DNA from: Niabella aurantiaca DSM 17617
Lineage (GTDB): Bacteria; Bacteroidota; Bacteroidia; Chitinophagales; Chitinophagaceae
Direction: 5' to 3'
DNA length: 64,000 nt
NCBI RefSeq assembly: GCF_000374125.1
Contig: NZ_KB893626.1
Span: forward strand, 372,001 to 436,000
In this document: piece after piece, positions 26,909 to 35,463 of the stretch
How positions within the stretch are numbered: position 1 is the stretch's first letter
Layout: each line of letters opens with the position of its first letter
Made by a program: the position numbers and the translations under genes
The notes under the pieces: generated by a model
The model's database searches: none
Told to the model about the DNA's origin: nothing
Seen by the model: only the letters and a program-made list of their open reading frames with translations

Positions 26909-27283
26909 ATGATTAAGAAAGTAATTTGTAGTGTGGGTGTGATCTTCTGTCTTCACACAGGGCCAGTTCACGCGCAGGATCGGTTGGCTACCGACACGAT
27001 CGGCTACTATCGCAGGCAGATCGACACCCTGGATCATCAGCTGATTGATCTGCTGGGACAACGCATGAAGGCGGCACGTGCCATTGGTATCTATAAGCTG
27101 GAGCATAAGATCGGGGTGGTCCAGTCCGCACGTTTTGAAGAGGTGCTGGAGGCTGCGATCCGTCGTGGCGGGGCCCTGCAGCTTTCAGAAGCATTTGTGC
27201 GCGCATTGTACAATGAAGTGCATAAGGAAAGTATCCGTCAGCAGGAATTGCTGCGGGCTGAAAAGAAAGAGACCGCCCGCTAA
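26909..27283 (+). CDS. Exported chorismate mutase, AroQ type
   Basis: The 124-residue protein has a signal peptide (MIKKVICSVGVIFCLHTGPV, cut near HAQ) and one AroQ helical domain. Aligned by eye with the E. coli chorismate mutase domain, Arg11, Arg28, Lys39, Arg51, Ser84 and Gln88 are kept (YRRQI, GQRMK, IYKLE, SARFE, ESIRQQ). Asp48 becomes Gln and the catalytic-site Glu52 becomes Phe. The enzyme converts chorismate to prephenate, but export places it where neither is known to be plentiful. Exported AroQ enzymes are known in some proteobacteria and mycobacteria. No aromatic pathway gene is adjacent. Confidence 0.85.
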   Translation: MIKKVICSVGVIFCLHTGPVHAQDRLATDTIGYYRRQIDTLDHQLIDLLGQRMKAARAIGIYKLEHKIGVVQSARFEEVLEAAIRRGGALQLSEAFVRALYNEVHKESIRQQELLRAEKKETAR

Positions 27284-27324
27284 TGATGTGGAAAGGAGCC
27301 GGTTCTGCTGTATAAAAGAAGCCG

Positions 27325-29316
27325 CTACACCAGGTTTAATTCGATGCTGACAACCGTTCCGTTGCCGGGTTCGGACCGGATATCCAGCTGCCCGCCGAGA
27401 TAGTTGACCCTGTTCTTAATGTTTTTTATTCCCGAACCTTTTATCCGGGAATGCTCCTCCTGAAGAAACCCAACGCCGTTGTCTTCGAGGGTAATAAAGA
27501 ACCGCCCTCCGTTCTGACTGCACTGGAGAAGGACCTCGCTTGCCTGTGCATGCTTGATCGTATTGGACAGGAGCTCCTGGATGATGCGGTAGATATGCAC
27601 CTGTTTCAGCCGGTCAATTCCCGGATCAATGCCGATCGGCTGGAAATCGATCCTGAATCCTTCTTTGATATAAAAACCGCAGAGGTCTTTAAGGGCGGTA
27701 ACCAGCCCGAATTCGATCAGCGACTGGGGCATCAGGTTCCGCGCCACGCGCCGGAGCTCCCCTACCGAGTGGTCCAGCTGTCCCATGATTTTATTGAAAG
27801 GTCCGTCGCCGGAAGGGGCAAGATTGCTCTTTGCCCAGGAAGAGAAGTTCATTTTAACGCCGGAGAGCAGTCCTCCCAATCCGTCGTGCAGGTCTCTTGC
27901 GAGGCGCTCCCGTTCCCGTTCTTCACCCTCCAGGATGGACCGGGTAATGGTCAGTTGGTGCTGTTGTGCCAGTTCCTTTAATTGTTGCCGGTGATTAACG
28001 GCCTCCTGCTTCAGCAGTTTTTTGTGGCTTCTGTAATAGAAGTAATAAAAAATGGCAAAAGCCAGCAGCAGCAGGCAGGCACCGCCCAGTACGATGTTGA
28101 ACAACCGGTTTTTGTTGGCCTGTAGTGCAGCCTGCGCATTGGCGGCTTTCAGCGAAGCGACCTGCTTTTCCGATTCGGCTGTTTTATACCGGGCTTCCAT
28201 GTCGTTAATGTCGTTCCGGAACCGGCTCTCATGCAGGCTGTCGCTTAAGTTGGCGTATCGTGTCTGGTAGCGGTAGGCGGCTGCATAATCATTAAGACCG
28301 GCATAGACTTGTGCAGATTTGTGGTACACCTCCAGCCGGTTTTGGTCCATTTCCATATTCCGCTGATCGGAGGAAAGGGCTTTTAAGACGGTTAAGGCTT
28401 TTCCGTATTCTTTTGTTTTCAGCAAACAGTCAAGCTTATAAAAATTCAGTTCATCGATCACATAAGCCTTGTTGGGGCCGCTGGCCTTTTCGATCGCCTT
28501 ATCAAAGCTTTGCACGGCTTCTTTGTACTGTTTTTGGCCTTTCAGGTACAGGCCTTCGATCATGTAATAGCCGGCATACTGGTCGGACTCGGGGTATTTG
28601 AAAAGGATCTTCCTGAACGCTGCTAATGTTTCCCGTACGTTATCCCATTTTTTTAACAGCACGTAGTTTTCGCCGGAGCGCTTGTAGGCAGCGATCAGGC
28701 GACTCTCTGCTTTCAGACGAAGCAATATGGGAATGGCCTGGTCAAAATAGGCAGCGGCCTTCTCATTTTGATCCAGGTTCATAAAGGCCACCCCAACCCC
28801 TACATAATGCGTGGCCACGGATGCCGAATCGTTTGCCTGTTTCGCCAGGGGAATGGCTTTTGAAAGCATGAGCCGGATATACCCTTTGTCGTCATCGGCT
28901 TTTTGCCGCATAACGGCCCTGCTGCTCCATGCCGCAGAACGTATGGAAAGGGCTTCCTTTACCGGTGAAGCGGCCAGTCCTTCCTCTACTTTTTTATAAA
29001 GGGCCTCGCTTTGGTCGGTTGCCCCGGTGTAAAACAGGTAGTAGGCTTCTGTTGCGTTGCCCACCTGGGTCAGAAAGGGGCTGGAAGATGCAGCTTGCCT
29101 GCCCCGGGCGATGTGCTCCCTGGCCTTAAGGGTATCTTTGGAAACCCAGTAGGTGGCCAGCTGAAAATGAACCCGGGCTTTGCTGCTGTCGCTTACAGGC
29201 CGGGATAACAGCTGCTGAAGGCTGTCGATGTAGCGCGGTGAATAAAGGTAATATTGTGCATGCAGGGAGCCATACCACCACAGCGCAAATATGAGAAGAA
29301 AAGATTTTAAAGACAT
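27325..29316 (-). CDS. Sensor histidine kinase with TPR sensor region (HisKA_3 type), no adjacent response regulator
   Basis: The 663-residue protein starts at 29316 with a signal peptide (SLKSFLLIFALWWYGSLHAQ), then about 370 residues of TPR-like helices, one membrane helix (LFNIVLGGACLLLLAFAIFY) and a coiled coil. The C-terminal kinase follows: ERLARDLHDGLGGLLSGVKM holds the phosphorylated His, then come an ATPase domain with N-box IIQELLSNTIKHA and glycine box DNGVGF...KGSGIKNIKNRV. This is the NarX/DesK class common in Bacteroidota. Its partner should be a LuxR-type regulator, but none lies next to it. A longer frame from 29382 would destroy the signal peptide. Confidence 0.9.
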   Translation of the reverse strand: MSLKSFLLIFALWWYGSLHAQYYLYSPRYIDSLQQLLSRPVSDSSKARVHFQLATYWVSKDTLKAREHIARGRQAASSSPFLTQVGNATEAYYLFYTGATDQSEALYKKVEEGLAASPVKEALSIRSAAWSSRAVMRQKADDDKGYIRLMLSKAIPLAKQANDSASVATHYVGVGVAFMNLDQNEKAAAYFDQAIPILLRLKAESRLIAAYKRSGENYVLLKKWDNVRETLAAFRKILFKYPESDQYAGYYMIEGLYLKGQKQYKEAVQSFDKAIEKASGPNKAYVIDELNFYKLDCLLKTKEYGKALTVLKALSSDQRNMEMDQNRLEVYHKSAQVYAGLNDYAAAYRYQTRYANLSDSLHESRFRNDINDMEARYKTAESEKQVASLKAANAQAALQANKNRLFNIVLGGACLLLLAFAIFYYFYYRSHKKLLKQEAVNHRQQLKELAQQHQLTITRSILEGEERERERLARDLHDGLGGLLSGVKMNFSSWAKSNLAPSGDGPFNKIMGQLDHSVGELRRVARNLMPQSLIEFGLVTALKDLCGFYIKEGFRIDFQPIGIDPGIDRLKQVHIYRIIQELLSNTIKHAQASEVLLQCSQNGGRFFITLEDNGVGFLQEEHSRIKGSGIKNIKNRVNYLGGQLDIRSEPGNGTVVSIELNLV

Positions 29317-29687
29317 GCGGATCCGATAAGGTTTTGAATAGCGCCTGATGTGTAAACGCCGGGGCTGCGCCCATAGCAACAACGGGTGTTTTTAGCAAAC
29401 GGAAATGACCGCTCTTTGCAATAGCGTGTATCACAGGTCGTACCGGCTTGAACACGATCGGGGTTGCTGTAAAACTAAGGTTCTTTTTCGATATTGCAGC
29501 TATAAGCGGGGCCTGACATTTTACTGATTCGCGGACGCGCGGATCCGGGCGCCCTGCCATGACCCATTCCGCGAGGCATCATCCCGTGAGCAAAATTGGC
29601 AGGTGCACGCTACAGGACGATGGGATCAACATTCGTAAAACGGTGCGATTGATAGGCGATGAAGATTTAATGATACGAAAAGGGGTA
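29317..29687. other. Gene-free stretch between kinase and acetyltransferase
   Basis: These 371 bases lie upstream of the histidine kinase and downstream of the acetyltransferase, both on the minus strand. They must hold the kinase promoter, but no TAnnTTTG element, operator or terminator stands out. Confidence 0.4.
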
Positions 29688-30182
29688 TCAAATTTCCTTC
29701 TGATAGCCTACTACGTCCAGCACTTTTCCAAACTTTTCTCCCACATTTTTAAAATGCGCACATTTGAAATACCCGTTCTTCTCAAAAAAATGAATACTCC
29801 GGTCGTTGTCTCCGGAGATAATGGCCAGCAGGTTTTTAAACCCCGCTTTCCGGGCATGTTCCTCCAATTGTTCCAGGGCGATCTTCCCGATCCCTTTTGA
29901 ATAACAGTCATGCGCCAGGTAAATGGTCAGTTCGGCTGTTTTATCATAGGCCTGCCTTTTTTTATAATTGGCCAGATAGCAATAACCTGCCGGCTTTTCA
30001 TCATCCAGGACCATCCAGGATTTGAACCGCGGATGGCCGATGTAAATAAATTCCTTTAGTTCATCGATCGTCACCGGCTCCGTATGAAAGGTGGCGGTGG
30101 AGTGGAGCACGTACCAGTCGTAGATCTCTTTTACAACCGGGAGGTCCGCCTCTTTTATTTCTGTAAGCATTATACTGCTCAT
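29688..30182 (-). CDS. GNAT-family N-acetyltransferase, phosphinothricin-acetyltransferase-like
   Basis: The 164-residue protein has the GNAT fold of the Pat/YncA branch: VKEIYDWYVLHSTATFHTEP near residue 20, ELTIYLAHDCYSKGIGKIAL containing the acetyl-CoA loop, and IISGDNDRSIHFFEKNGYF before the last strand. Relatives acetylate amino acids or phosphinothricin-like compounds. The substrate is unknown here. It starts 27 bases after the end of the TIM-barrel gene upstream on the same strand and may be transcribed with it. Confidence 0.85.
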   Translation of the reverse strand: MSSIMLTEIKEADLPVVKEIYDWYVLHSTATFHTEPVTIDELKEFIYIGHPRFKSWMVLDDEKPAGYCYLANYKKRQAYDKTAELTIYLAHDCYSKGIGKIALEQLEEHARKAGFKNLLAIISGDNDRSIHFFEKNGYFKCAHFKNVGEKFGKVLDVVGYQKEI

Positions 30183-30209
30183 CCCATTCAGTTTATACCA
30201 TTGCTTTAA

Positions 30210-31154
30210 TTATACGCCGGCTTTTTGGATCACCGCCAGTGTTTTCCGCAACCCGGTTGCTGCCACGGCCTGGAGATCCTGTTTCCAGTATCCGGGATTG
30301 TACATTTCCAGTGAAATACATTTTTTAAAACCGGAAGCTTTTAAATCTTTTAAAATATCCGCTAACGGAAGTATTCCATCTCCGGGGTAAACCCGATGCT
30401 GATCTTCCAGCATGGATAACGCCGGCGTAGCGGGTGCATCGTTGAACTGAAAAATTGCAAATGCATTTCCATTCGCCAGTTTCAATGCCTCAAAACCGCC
30501 CTCGCTGATATGCATATGATACACATCCGGTATGACCATTGCTTTGGGATGGTTGGCATCCATTGCGATGGCCATTGCCTGGCCCAATGTTTTTAAAGGA
30601 AAGTACTTTACAAATACCAGTGCGGGCGAAATATTGTAATCTTTCAAACCTATTTCAATGAGCTCTTTGTAGCGTTGTGCCACCCATTTGGGATCGAACG
30701 GTTCTCCCACGGTATTGGGAATGGTTTGAATATGTGCTGCTCCAATATCTGCTGCCATCTGTATTCGCCTGCGTGTATCTTTCAGCGATCGATCAAAAGC
30801 CTCCCTTGTGGGCGGCAGCGCATTCCACAACCCGATGACACTGGGTACAAACAATCCGAGGTCTTTGATCTTTTTTCCCAGCTCCTTTAGATTGCCCCCC
30901 TTCTTTACATACTCTTCCAGCTCTCCGTCCCAGGGCTCAATGGCGTCATAACCGGTTTTCGCCGCAATATTTATTTTATCGGTCAAAGAGGCAGGCCTTA
31001 TCGTAGCAGTATCCAAACATACCGGCCAGGGACTGGCTCCTCCCTGGTATCGCTTTTCACGGCCAACCGGCTTTTGGGCAAAAGTGCCGGCCGGGGCAAG
31101 CACACCGGCCAGCCCGGCAACAGCGCTCGCACCTAAAAATTTTCTACGATCCAT
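30210..31154 (-). CDS. Exported sugar phosphate isomerase/epimerase-like TIM barrel
   Basis: The 314-residue protein starts MDRRKFLGASAVAGLAGVLA, a clear twin-arginine signal. The mature part is an AP-endonuclease-2/xylose-isomerase-like barrel, with AAKTGYDAIEPWDGELEEYV, a VIPDVYHMH block and FQFNDAPA, YPGDGILPLADILKDL and SLEMYNP as metal-site strands. Relatives include hydroxypyruvate isomerase and inosose-type enzymes, and exported members are common in Bacteroidota that use diverse sugars. The reaction is not predictable. The presence of Glu, Asp and His at barrel ends suggests a metal enzyme. Confidence 0.82.
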   Translation of the reverse strand: MDRRKFLGASAVAGLAGVLAPAGTFAQKPVGREKRYQGGASPWPVCLDTATIRPASLTDKINIAAKTGYDAIEPWDGELEEYVKKGGNLKELGKKIKDLGLFVPSVIGLWNALPPTREAFDRSLKDTRRRIQMAADIGAAHIQTIPNTVGEPFDPKWVAQRYKELIEIGLKDYNISPALVFVKYFPLKTLGQAMAIAMDANHPKAMVIPDVYHMHISEGGFEALKLANGNAFAIFQFNDAPATPALSMLEDQHRVYPGDGILPLADILKDLKASGFKKCISLEMYNPGYWKQDLQAVAATGLRKTLAVIQKAGV

Positions 31155-31201
31155 TTATTAAGTTTTGATGAAAAAATGCGAACTGTTTAAAGCAGGGATA
31201 C

Positions 31202-32596
31202 TCAAAATCCGTGCTGGTCTACCAGATAGATGAGCGCGGCAATATTCACGGCGCCCAGGTCGAGCTCACGTTTGTTCACTGCCTCAAAAACATCGGAGCG
31301 GGCATGATGAATATCGAAGTACCGCTGGGAGTCCGGCAATAGTTCCGCCATGGGCACATTTAGTTTTTCATGGATGAACAGAACATCGGTACCGCCGCCG
31401 CCGCGCGTGAACCGGCCGGTACCATAGGGTTCCAGGAGCGGGGCCCAGCTTTTCAGTTGTTCAAACTGTGCATCGCTGCAGGTAACGCCAAAACCTCGTG
31501 GTGTAAATCCGCCGGCATCGCTCTCCAGCGCCAGCAAATGCTTTTCGTGGTTTTTTGCGGCTTCATCCGCGTATTGGGCCGCTCCACGGGTCCCGTTCTC
31601 TTCATTGGCAAAGAGTACAAAGCGAATGGTACGTTTGGGCCTGTAGCCCAGCGCTTTGTAGGCCCGTAGTATTTCTATGGTCTGTGTAATGCCGGCCCCG
31701 TCATCGTGCGCACCCTCACAAATATCCCAGCTGTCCAGGTGCCCGCCGATCGTAATGATCTCATTGGGAAATTCAGTTCCTTTCAGTTCACCAATAATAT
31801 TATGTCCCTTTGCATCCGGAAGAAAATGTCCCATGGTCTTGAGGGATACGAATATGGGGCTGCCCTTGCTGAGTTCCGCTGCCAGCCAATCTGCATCCCG
31901 CAGCCCGACGGCTACTGCCGGTATTTTTTTATAAGCGGTGTCGTAGCGCATACCGCCGGTATGCGGATTGTTGTCCACACTGTGGCTCATGCTGCGTACC
32001 ATACTGGCCAGAGCCCCGTATTTGGCGGCCAGCGAAGTGCCGCGTGTGCGGTATTTTACAGCGTCGCTGTAGGCTTCAAAAGTTCTTATGAACCGGGGAT
32101 TGAAATGATAGTTGTAAAAAACGATCTTTCCTTTCAGCTGGTCTTTTTTTGTTTCCAGCTCCTCAAAGGAGTTAATGAGCACTACCGGGGCCGTAATGCC
32201 CCCGGGTCCGGTACCTTCCGTATTGCCGAGGGCCGTTATATCCAGTGGCCTTTTGATCTTTTCCGCCGTTTTTCGCAGGGGCACTGCACGCGGAAAGGCC
32301 CAGGCCTCGTCTTTGCCTCCCCGCACCCAGTGGGGTACCATGCATTCCTGTTTAAAGGTATGTTCACTGCCGCTTTCTTTTAGCAACTGGTATCCCCACT
32401 CTTCCGCCTGGTACATCTGGGGAGAACCAGCCAGCCGGCCACCAATGGTTTTGGTCAGTGTTCTCAGGTTGTCGTATGCTTTGCTGTTTACCAGTATTTC
32501 GTCTGCGATCCTGCGGATAAATGTTTCATCTTTTGTTTGTGCGGGCGGGGCTAACGAAAAAAAGATGCCTGCGATCAAAAACAATTTTTTACCCAT
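31202..32596 (-). CDS. M28-family exported metallopeptidase (carboxypeptidase Q-like)
   Basis: The 464-residue protein starts at 32596 (MGKKLFLIAGIFFSLAPPAQ), which gives a signal peptide; a longer frame from 32695 does not. A PA-domain insert covers about residues 110-250. The di-zinc M28 core follows: GGHLDSWDICEGAHDDGAGI (His and Asp ligands), FANEENGTRGAAQYA (Glu pair), ALESDAGGF and FDIHHARSDVFEAV near the end. It should release amino acids from peptides in the periplasm. It is divergent from bshA, with a 109-base gap. Confidence 0.9.
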   Translation of the reverse strand: MGKKLFLIAGIFFSLAPPAQTKDETFIRRIADEILVNSKAYDNLRTLTKTIGGRLAGSPQMYQAEEWGYQLLKESGSEHTFKQECMVPHWVRGGKDEAWAFPRAVPLRKTAEKIKRPLDITALGNTEGTGPGGITAPVVLINSFEELETKKDQLKGKIVFYNYHFNPRFIRTFEAYSDAVKYRTRGTSLAAKYGALASMVRSMSHSVDNNPHTGGMRYDTAYKKIPAVAVGLRDADWLAAELSKGSPIFVSLKTMGHFLPDAKGHNIIGELKGTEFPNEIITIGGHLDSWDICEGAHDDGAGITQTIEILRAYKALGYRPKRTIRFVLFANEENGTRGAAQYADEAAKNHEKHLLALESDAGGFTPRGFGVTCSDAQFEQLKSWAPLLEPYGTGRFTRGGGGTDVLFIHEKLNVPMAELLPDSQRYFDIHHARSDVFEAVNKRELDLGAVNIAALIYLVDQHGF

Positions 32597-32705
32597 GCTG
32601 TTATTTGTTTTCTGTAAAGGTAAAATTTTACCAATGATCCGGTCCTGAAAGTTGTTGTAATAAGAAATGGACCGGTAATTATAAAAGCAAAACATATCTT
32701 TGGGT

Positions 32706-33833
32706 ATGCGAATCGGAATCGTTTGTTATCCTACCTATGGCGGGAGCGGTGTACTGGCAACAGAATTAGGAAAGGCGCTTGCCGAGAAAGGGCATTTTGT
32801 GCATTTTATCACCTATCAGCAACCCGTGCGGTTGAACGGGTTTATTCCCAATATTTATTACCATGAGGTGCAGGTACCCACGTATCCTTTGTTTGACTTT
32901 CCACCCTACGAAACGGCGCTGGCAAGTACGATGGTGGACGTGATCAAAAATTATAACCTGGACCTGCTGCATGTGCATTACGCTATTCCGCATGCGTCAG
33001 CGGCTTATATGGCCAAGAAGATCCTGGAGAAGGAAGGAAAGCATATCCCCGTGATCACCACCTTGCATGGAACGGATATTACCCTGGTGGGGCGTGATAA
33101 GACCTACGCGCCGGTGGTGGCATTCTCCATTAACCAGAGTGATGTGATCACTGCGGTATCTACCAACCTCCGGGAGGAGACCTATAAAAACTTCGACATC
33201 CGCAAGGAGATTGAGGTGGTGTACAATTTTATCGATGTAAAACGGTTCAACCACCGGCCGCTGGATGCGTTTAAAAAAGTGCTGGCCCCCAACGGGGAAC
33301 GGATCCTGCTGCATGCCTCTAATTTCCGCAAGATAAAACGGGTACAGGATGTAGTCAAAGTATTTTATGAAGTGCAGAAGACCCTGCCTTCGAAGCTGTT
33401 GCTGGTAGGAGATGGCCCGGAACGCCAGACGGCAGAGGAGCAGGGCAGGGAATTGGGGATCTTTGATCAACTGGTATTTGTGGGAAAACAGGAGCAGATG
33501 GAGGAGATCTTTGCCGTGGCCGACCTGTTCCTGCTGACCTCGGAGTATGAGAGCTTTGGATTGGCGGCGCTGGAGGCGATGGCTTCAAGGGTCCCGGTCA
33601 TCTCTACCAATGCAGGAGGACTGGGAGAAGTAAATGTGGAGGGGGTTACGGGTTTCCTGGCCGAAGTGGGCGATGTGGCTACGATGAGCGAAAAAGCGCT
33701 CCTGATTTTAAAGGACGATGCGGTGCTGGAGCAGTTTAAGGAAAATGCCCTTGCGCATGCACAACAGTTCAATATCGATGCGATTATTCCGGAATACGAG
33801 GCGATTTACCGCCGGTTTTGTAAGGACTGTTAG
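32706..33833 (+). CDS. bshA: N-acetyl-alpha-D-glucosaminyl L-malate synthase
   Basis: The 375-residue GT4 glycosyltransferase starts [20 protein letters not shown], the BshA signature. It also has [50 protein letters not shown] and the GT4 EX7E block [18 protein letters not shown]. It joins UDP-GlcNAc and L-malate, the first step of bacillithiol synthesis. A TTG two codons upstream (32700) is less likely than the ATG at 32706. TATCTTTG at 32695-32702 would be a -7 element placed so close that the mRNA would have almost no leader. bshB and bshC are not in the window. Confidence 0.93.
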   Translation: MRIGIVCYPTYGGSGVLATELGKALAEKGHFVHFITYQQPVRLNGFIPNIYYHEVQVPTYPLFDFPPYETALASTMVDVIKNYNLDLLHVHYAIPHASAAYMAKKILEKEGKHIPVITTLHGTDITLVGRDKTYAPVVAFSINQSDVITAVSTNLREETYKNFDIRKEIEVVYNFIDVKRFNHRPLDAFKKVLAPNGERILLHASNFRKIKRVQDVVKVFYEVQKTLPSKLLLVGDGPERQTAEEQGRELGIFDQLVFVGKQEQMEEIFAVADLFLLTSEYESFGLAALEAMASRVPVISTNAGGLGEVNVEGVTGFLAEVGDVATMSEKALLILKDDAVLEQFKENALAHAQQFNIDAIIPEYEAIYRRFCKDC

Positions 33834-33843
33834 CGGAAAGCAA

Positions 33844-33920
33844 TCAGCCTTCAGCTTTTAGCAGCATTGCTGATAGCTGAAGGCTGACATCTGAAGGCTG
33901 ACATCTGAAGGCTGAAAGCT
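33844..33920. repeat. Large hairpin and tandem CTGAAGGCTGACAT repeats
   Basis: TCAGCCTTCAGCT (33844-33856) pairs exactly with AGCTGAAGGCTGA (33875-33887), and AGCA/TGCT pair inside, giving a strong hairpin just after bshA. The right arm runs on into two copies of the 14-base unit CTGAAGGCTGACAT (33877-33904, in tandem) and a third partial copy ending in GAAAGCT at 33920. The last 20 bases recur exactly at 47415-47434. It may help end bshA transcription, but it looks like a dispersed intergenic repeat family. Confidence 0.7.
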
Positions 33921-33926
33921 ACATGC

Positions 33927-34529
33927 TTACAGCTCCTTTATCTTAAAATTCTTCCATCTTACCTTAATGCCACCGCCATCATGGATCTGAAGGGCGATGA
34001 AGCCCTGGCCCTTTCCGATCTTTTCATCTTTCAGATATACCATCTGGTGGCCGTTGAGCCAGGTGGTTACCTCGTCGCCCACTACCTTAATGCGCATAGT
34101 GTTCCACTGGCCTTCTTTCAATCGTTTTTCATCCTCAGGCTTGGGTTTGATCAGCCAGCCACGGCCATAAGATTCATAGATGCCGCCGGTATTGTGATTC
34201 ATGGGCGCTACTTCCACCTGCCAGCCGCTGATCTTTACGCCTTCGATCCCCGAACGGAAAAAGACGCCGCTGTTCCCGTTGGCCTCCTGTTTGAACTGGA
34301 GGGTAAGGTCAAAATTCTTGTACGCTTTATCTGTTGAAAGGTACCCGTATTGCTTATCGGGTCCGCTTTCGCAAATCAGCTCTCCTTTTTCTACGTACCA
34401 TTTTTCGGTGCCGTGTATCTTCCAGCCGGTAAGATCTTTACCGTTGAACAGGGATGCCGCCTTTTTCTTTTGCGCATTTGCTGCAAAGAGCGCTGCACAG
34501 AAAAGGAATAATAAAAAGCCTTTTTTCAT
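33927..34529 (-). CDS. DUF1080 (3-keto-disaccharide hydrolase-like) exported protein
   Basis: The 200-residue protein has a signal peptide (MKKGFLLFLFCAALFAANAQ) and a single concanavalin-like DUF1080 domain: SLFNGKDLTGWKI, WYVEKGELIC, NFDLTLQFKQEANGNSGVFF, GWQVEV, GGIYESYGRGWL and WLNGHQMVYL. Related proteins act on 3-keto-glycosides, and many Bacteroidota have dozens of copies. Activity is not established for this gene. It is convergent with bshA across the repeat region. Confidence 0.87.
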   Translation of the reverse strand: MKKGFLLFLFCAALFAANAQKKKAASLFNGKDLTGWKIHGTEKWYVEKGELICESGPDKQYGYLSTDKAYKNFDLTLQFKQEANGNSGVFFRSGIEGVKISGWQVEVAPMNHNTGGIYESYGRGWLIKPKPEDEKRLKEGQWNTMRIKVVGDEVTTWLNGHQMVYLKDEKIGKGQGFIALQIHDGGGIKVRWKNFKIKEL

Positions 34530-34682
34530 GTTTAAGAAGTTTTAAATTTTAGAAGCGATCGAAACATCTAAAATAAAAGAAATAATGAAAGGAACCTTGA
34601 AAGACGCGGTGTTTTTATTGCCGGGCTGCATTACGGGTGCTTCCTGTTTTACGTGATCAGCCGGCCAATTTCTGCAGAAACA

Positions 34683-35081
34683 TCAGGCTTTTACCGGTTC
34701 TCCGTTGTTAACGCCCACAATTTTTAATTTTTTGAGCCCGGAAGGCATTTTCCAGGAAACTTCGTCTCCGTTCCGGAAACCAATGATTGCGGCGGCCATC
34801 GGGGTAAGGATGGATATTTTCTTTGCCTGGATATCTGCTTCCCCGGGCATAACGATCCGGAACGCTTTTTCTTTTTGAGCCTCCACATCCAATATGGTTA
34901 CGCTGGAACCGATGCGGATGGTGTTGTCCGGGAAGTCCTCATCTTTTACAATGGTTGCCCTGCTGAGCTCGTAGGCAAGCGTATTGTCTTTTTCTTCTGT
35001 TTTTTTGTCCAGAACGATAATTGCTGTAAGTTTTTTATAATCGGATTCACAAAGAATGACCGGGTTACTGTTCGTACTCAT
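34683..35081 (-). CDS. Rnk/GreA C-terminal-domain protein
   Basis: The 132-residue protein starts at 35081 (MSTNSNPVILCESDYKKL); a much longer frame from 35270 gives an implausible N-terminus. The C-terminal half is the FKBP-like GreA/GreB domain: IRIGSSVTILDVEAQKEKAF, RIVMPGEAD, SILTPMAAAIIGFRNGDEVS and a W-K-M-P strand. There is only a short helical N-terminus, as in Rnk, so it may bind RNA polymerase without the full coiled-coil finger of GreA. The gene has a near-ideal promoter at 35205-35236 and thus a leader of roughly 115 bases. Confidence 0.85.
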   Translation of the reverse strand: MSTNSNPVILCESDYKKLTAIIVLDKKTEEKDNTLAYELSRATIVKDEDFPDNTIRIGSSVTILDVEAQKEKAFRIVMPGEADIQAKKISILTPMAAAIIGFRNGDEVSWKMPSGLKKLKIVGVNNGEPVKA

Positions 35082-35204
35082 AATAAAGAAATAAATGATT
35101 AGAAAAAATAATGCAGATAGGATAACCGGAAAGCTGTTATTGAAGCTGACCAGCGGGCCGTAAGAGATAGGCCTTTGTATGTATGAAATACAGATGCATT
35201 GGGG

Positions 35205-35236
35205 CAAAGGTATCAAAAAGCGGGCAGCCGGCCAAA
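35205..35236 (-). promoter_or_regulatory. Near-consensus Bacteroidota promoter for the Rnk-like gene
   Basis: Read on the minus strand, TTTG (35236-35233), 20 bases and TACCTTTG (35212-35205) match the TTTG-N19-21-TAnnTTTG consensus of the Bacteroidota main sigma factor. Transcription would start near 35200, about 115-120 bases before the ATG at 35081. It is the best promoter match in the window. Confidence 0.75.
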
Positions 35237-35249
35237 TTGGACGGGGCAA

Positions 35250-35382
35250 GGCCACTAAAACACGAAACACAGATTTTTCAGTGCTTCAGCCCTTCTGTGG
35301 CTTGTTTATGCTGTATTTTGTCGGCGCATCAGCGGCTCAAAATGCGTAAGAGGCCACTGAAGCACTAACACACAGGTTTGAG
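35250..35382. repeat. Low-complexity CCACTAAAACAC / CCACTGAAGCAC repeat block
   Basis: GGCCACTAAAACACGAAAC at 35249-35267 is echoed by GGCCACTGAAGCACTAAC at 35352-35369, with CAGTGCTTCAG (35280-35290) as an inverted partial copy between. No gene is present in 35237-35463. It lies just beyond the end of the MFS gene at 35464 and upstream of the Rnk-like promoter. Confidence 0.4.
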
Positions 35383-35463
35383 TTGTTTCTCATCGCATTA
35401 CCCGCTTTCGGGCCCGGCATTTCGTGAAATAATGTTTTCGGTTGCCACCAATCATAACCGGCC

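Noticed and set aside
31706-32383. 225-codon plus-strand frame opposite the M28 peptidase
   Set aside because: Antisense shadow of a well-supported gene; no family match or promoter.
33844-33920. CTGAAGGCTGACAT tandem copies as a CRISPR-like array
   Set aside because: Units are 14 bases, directly adjacent, without unique spacers, and related copies are scattered elsewhere.
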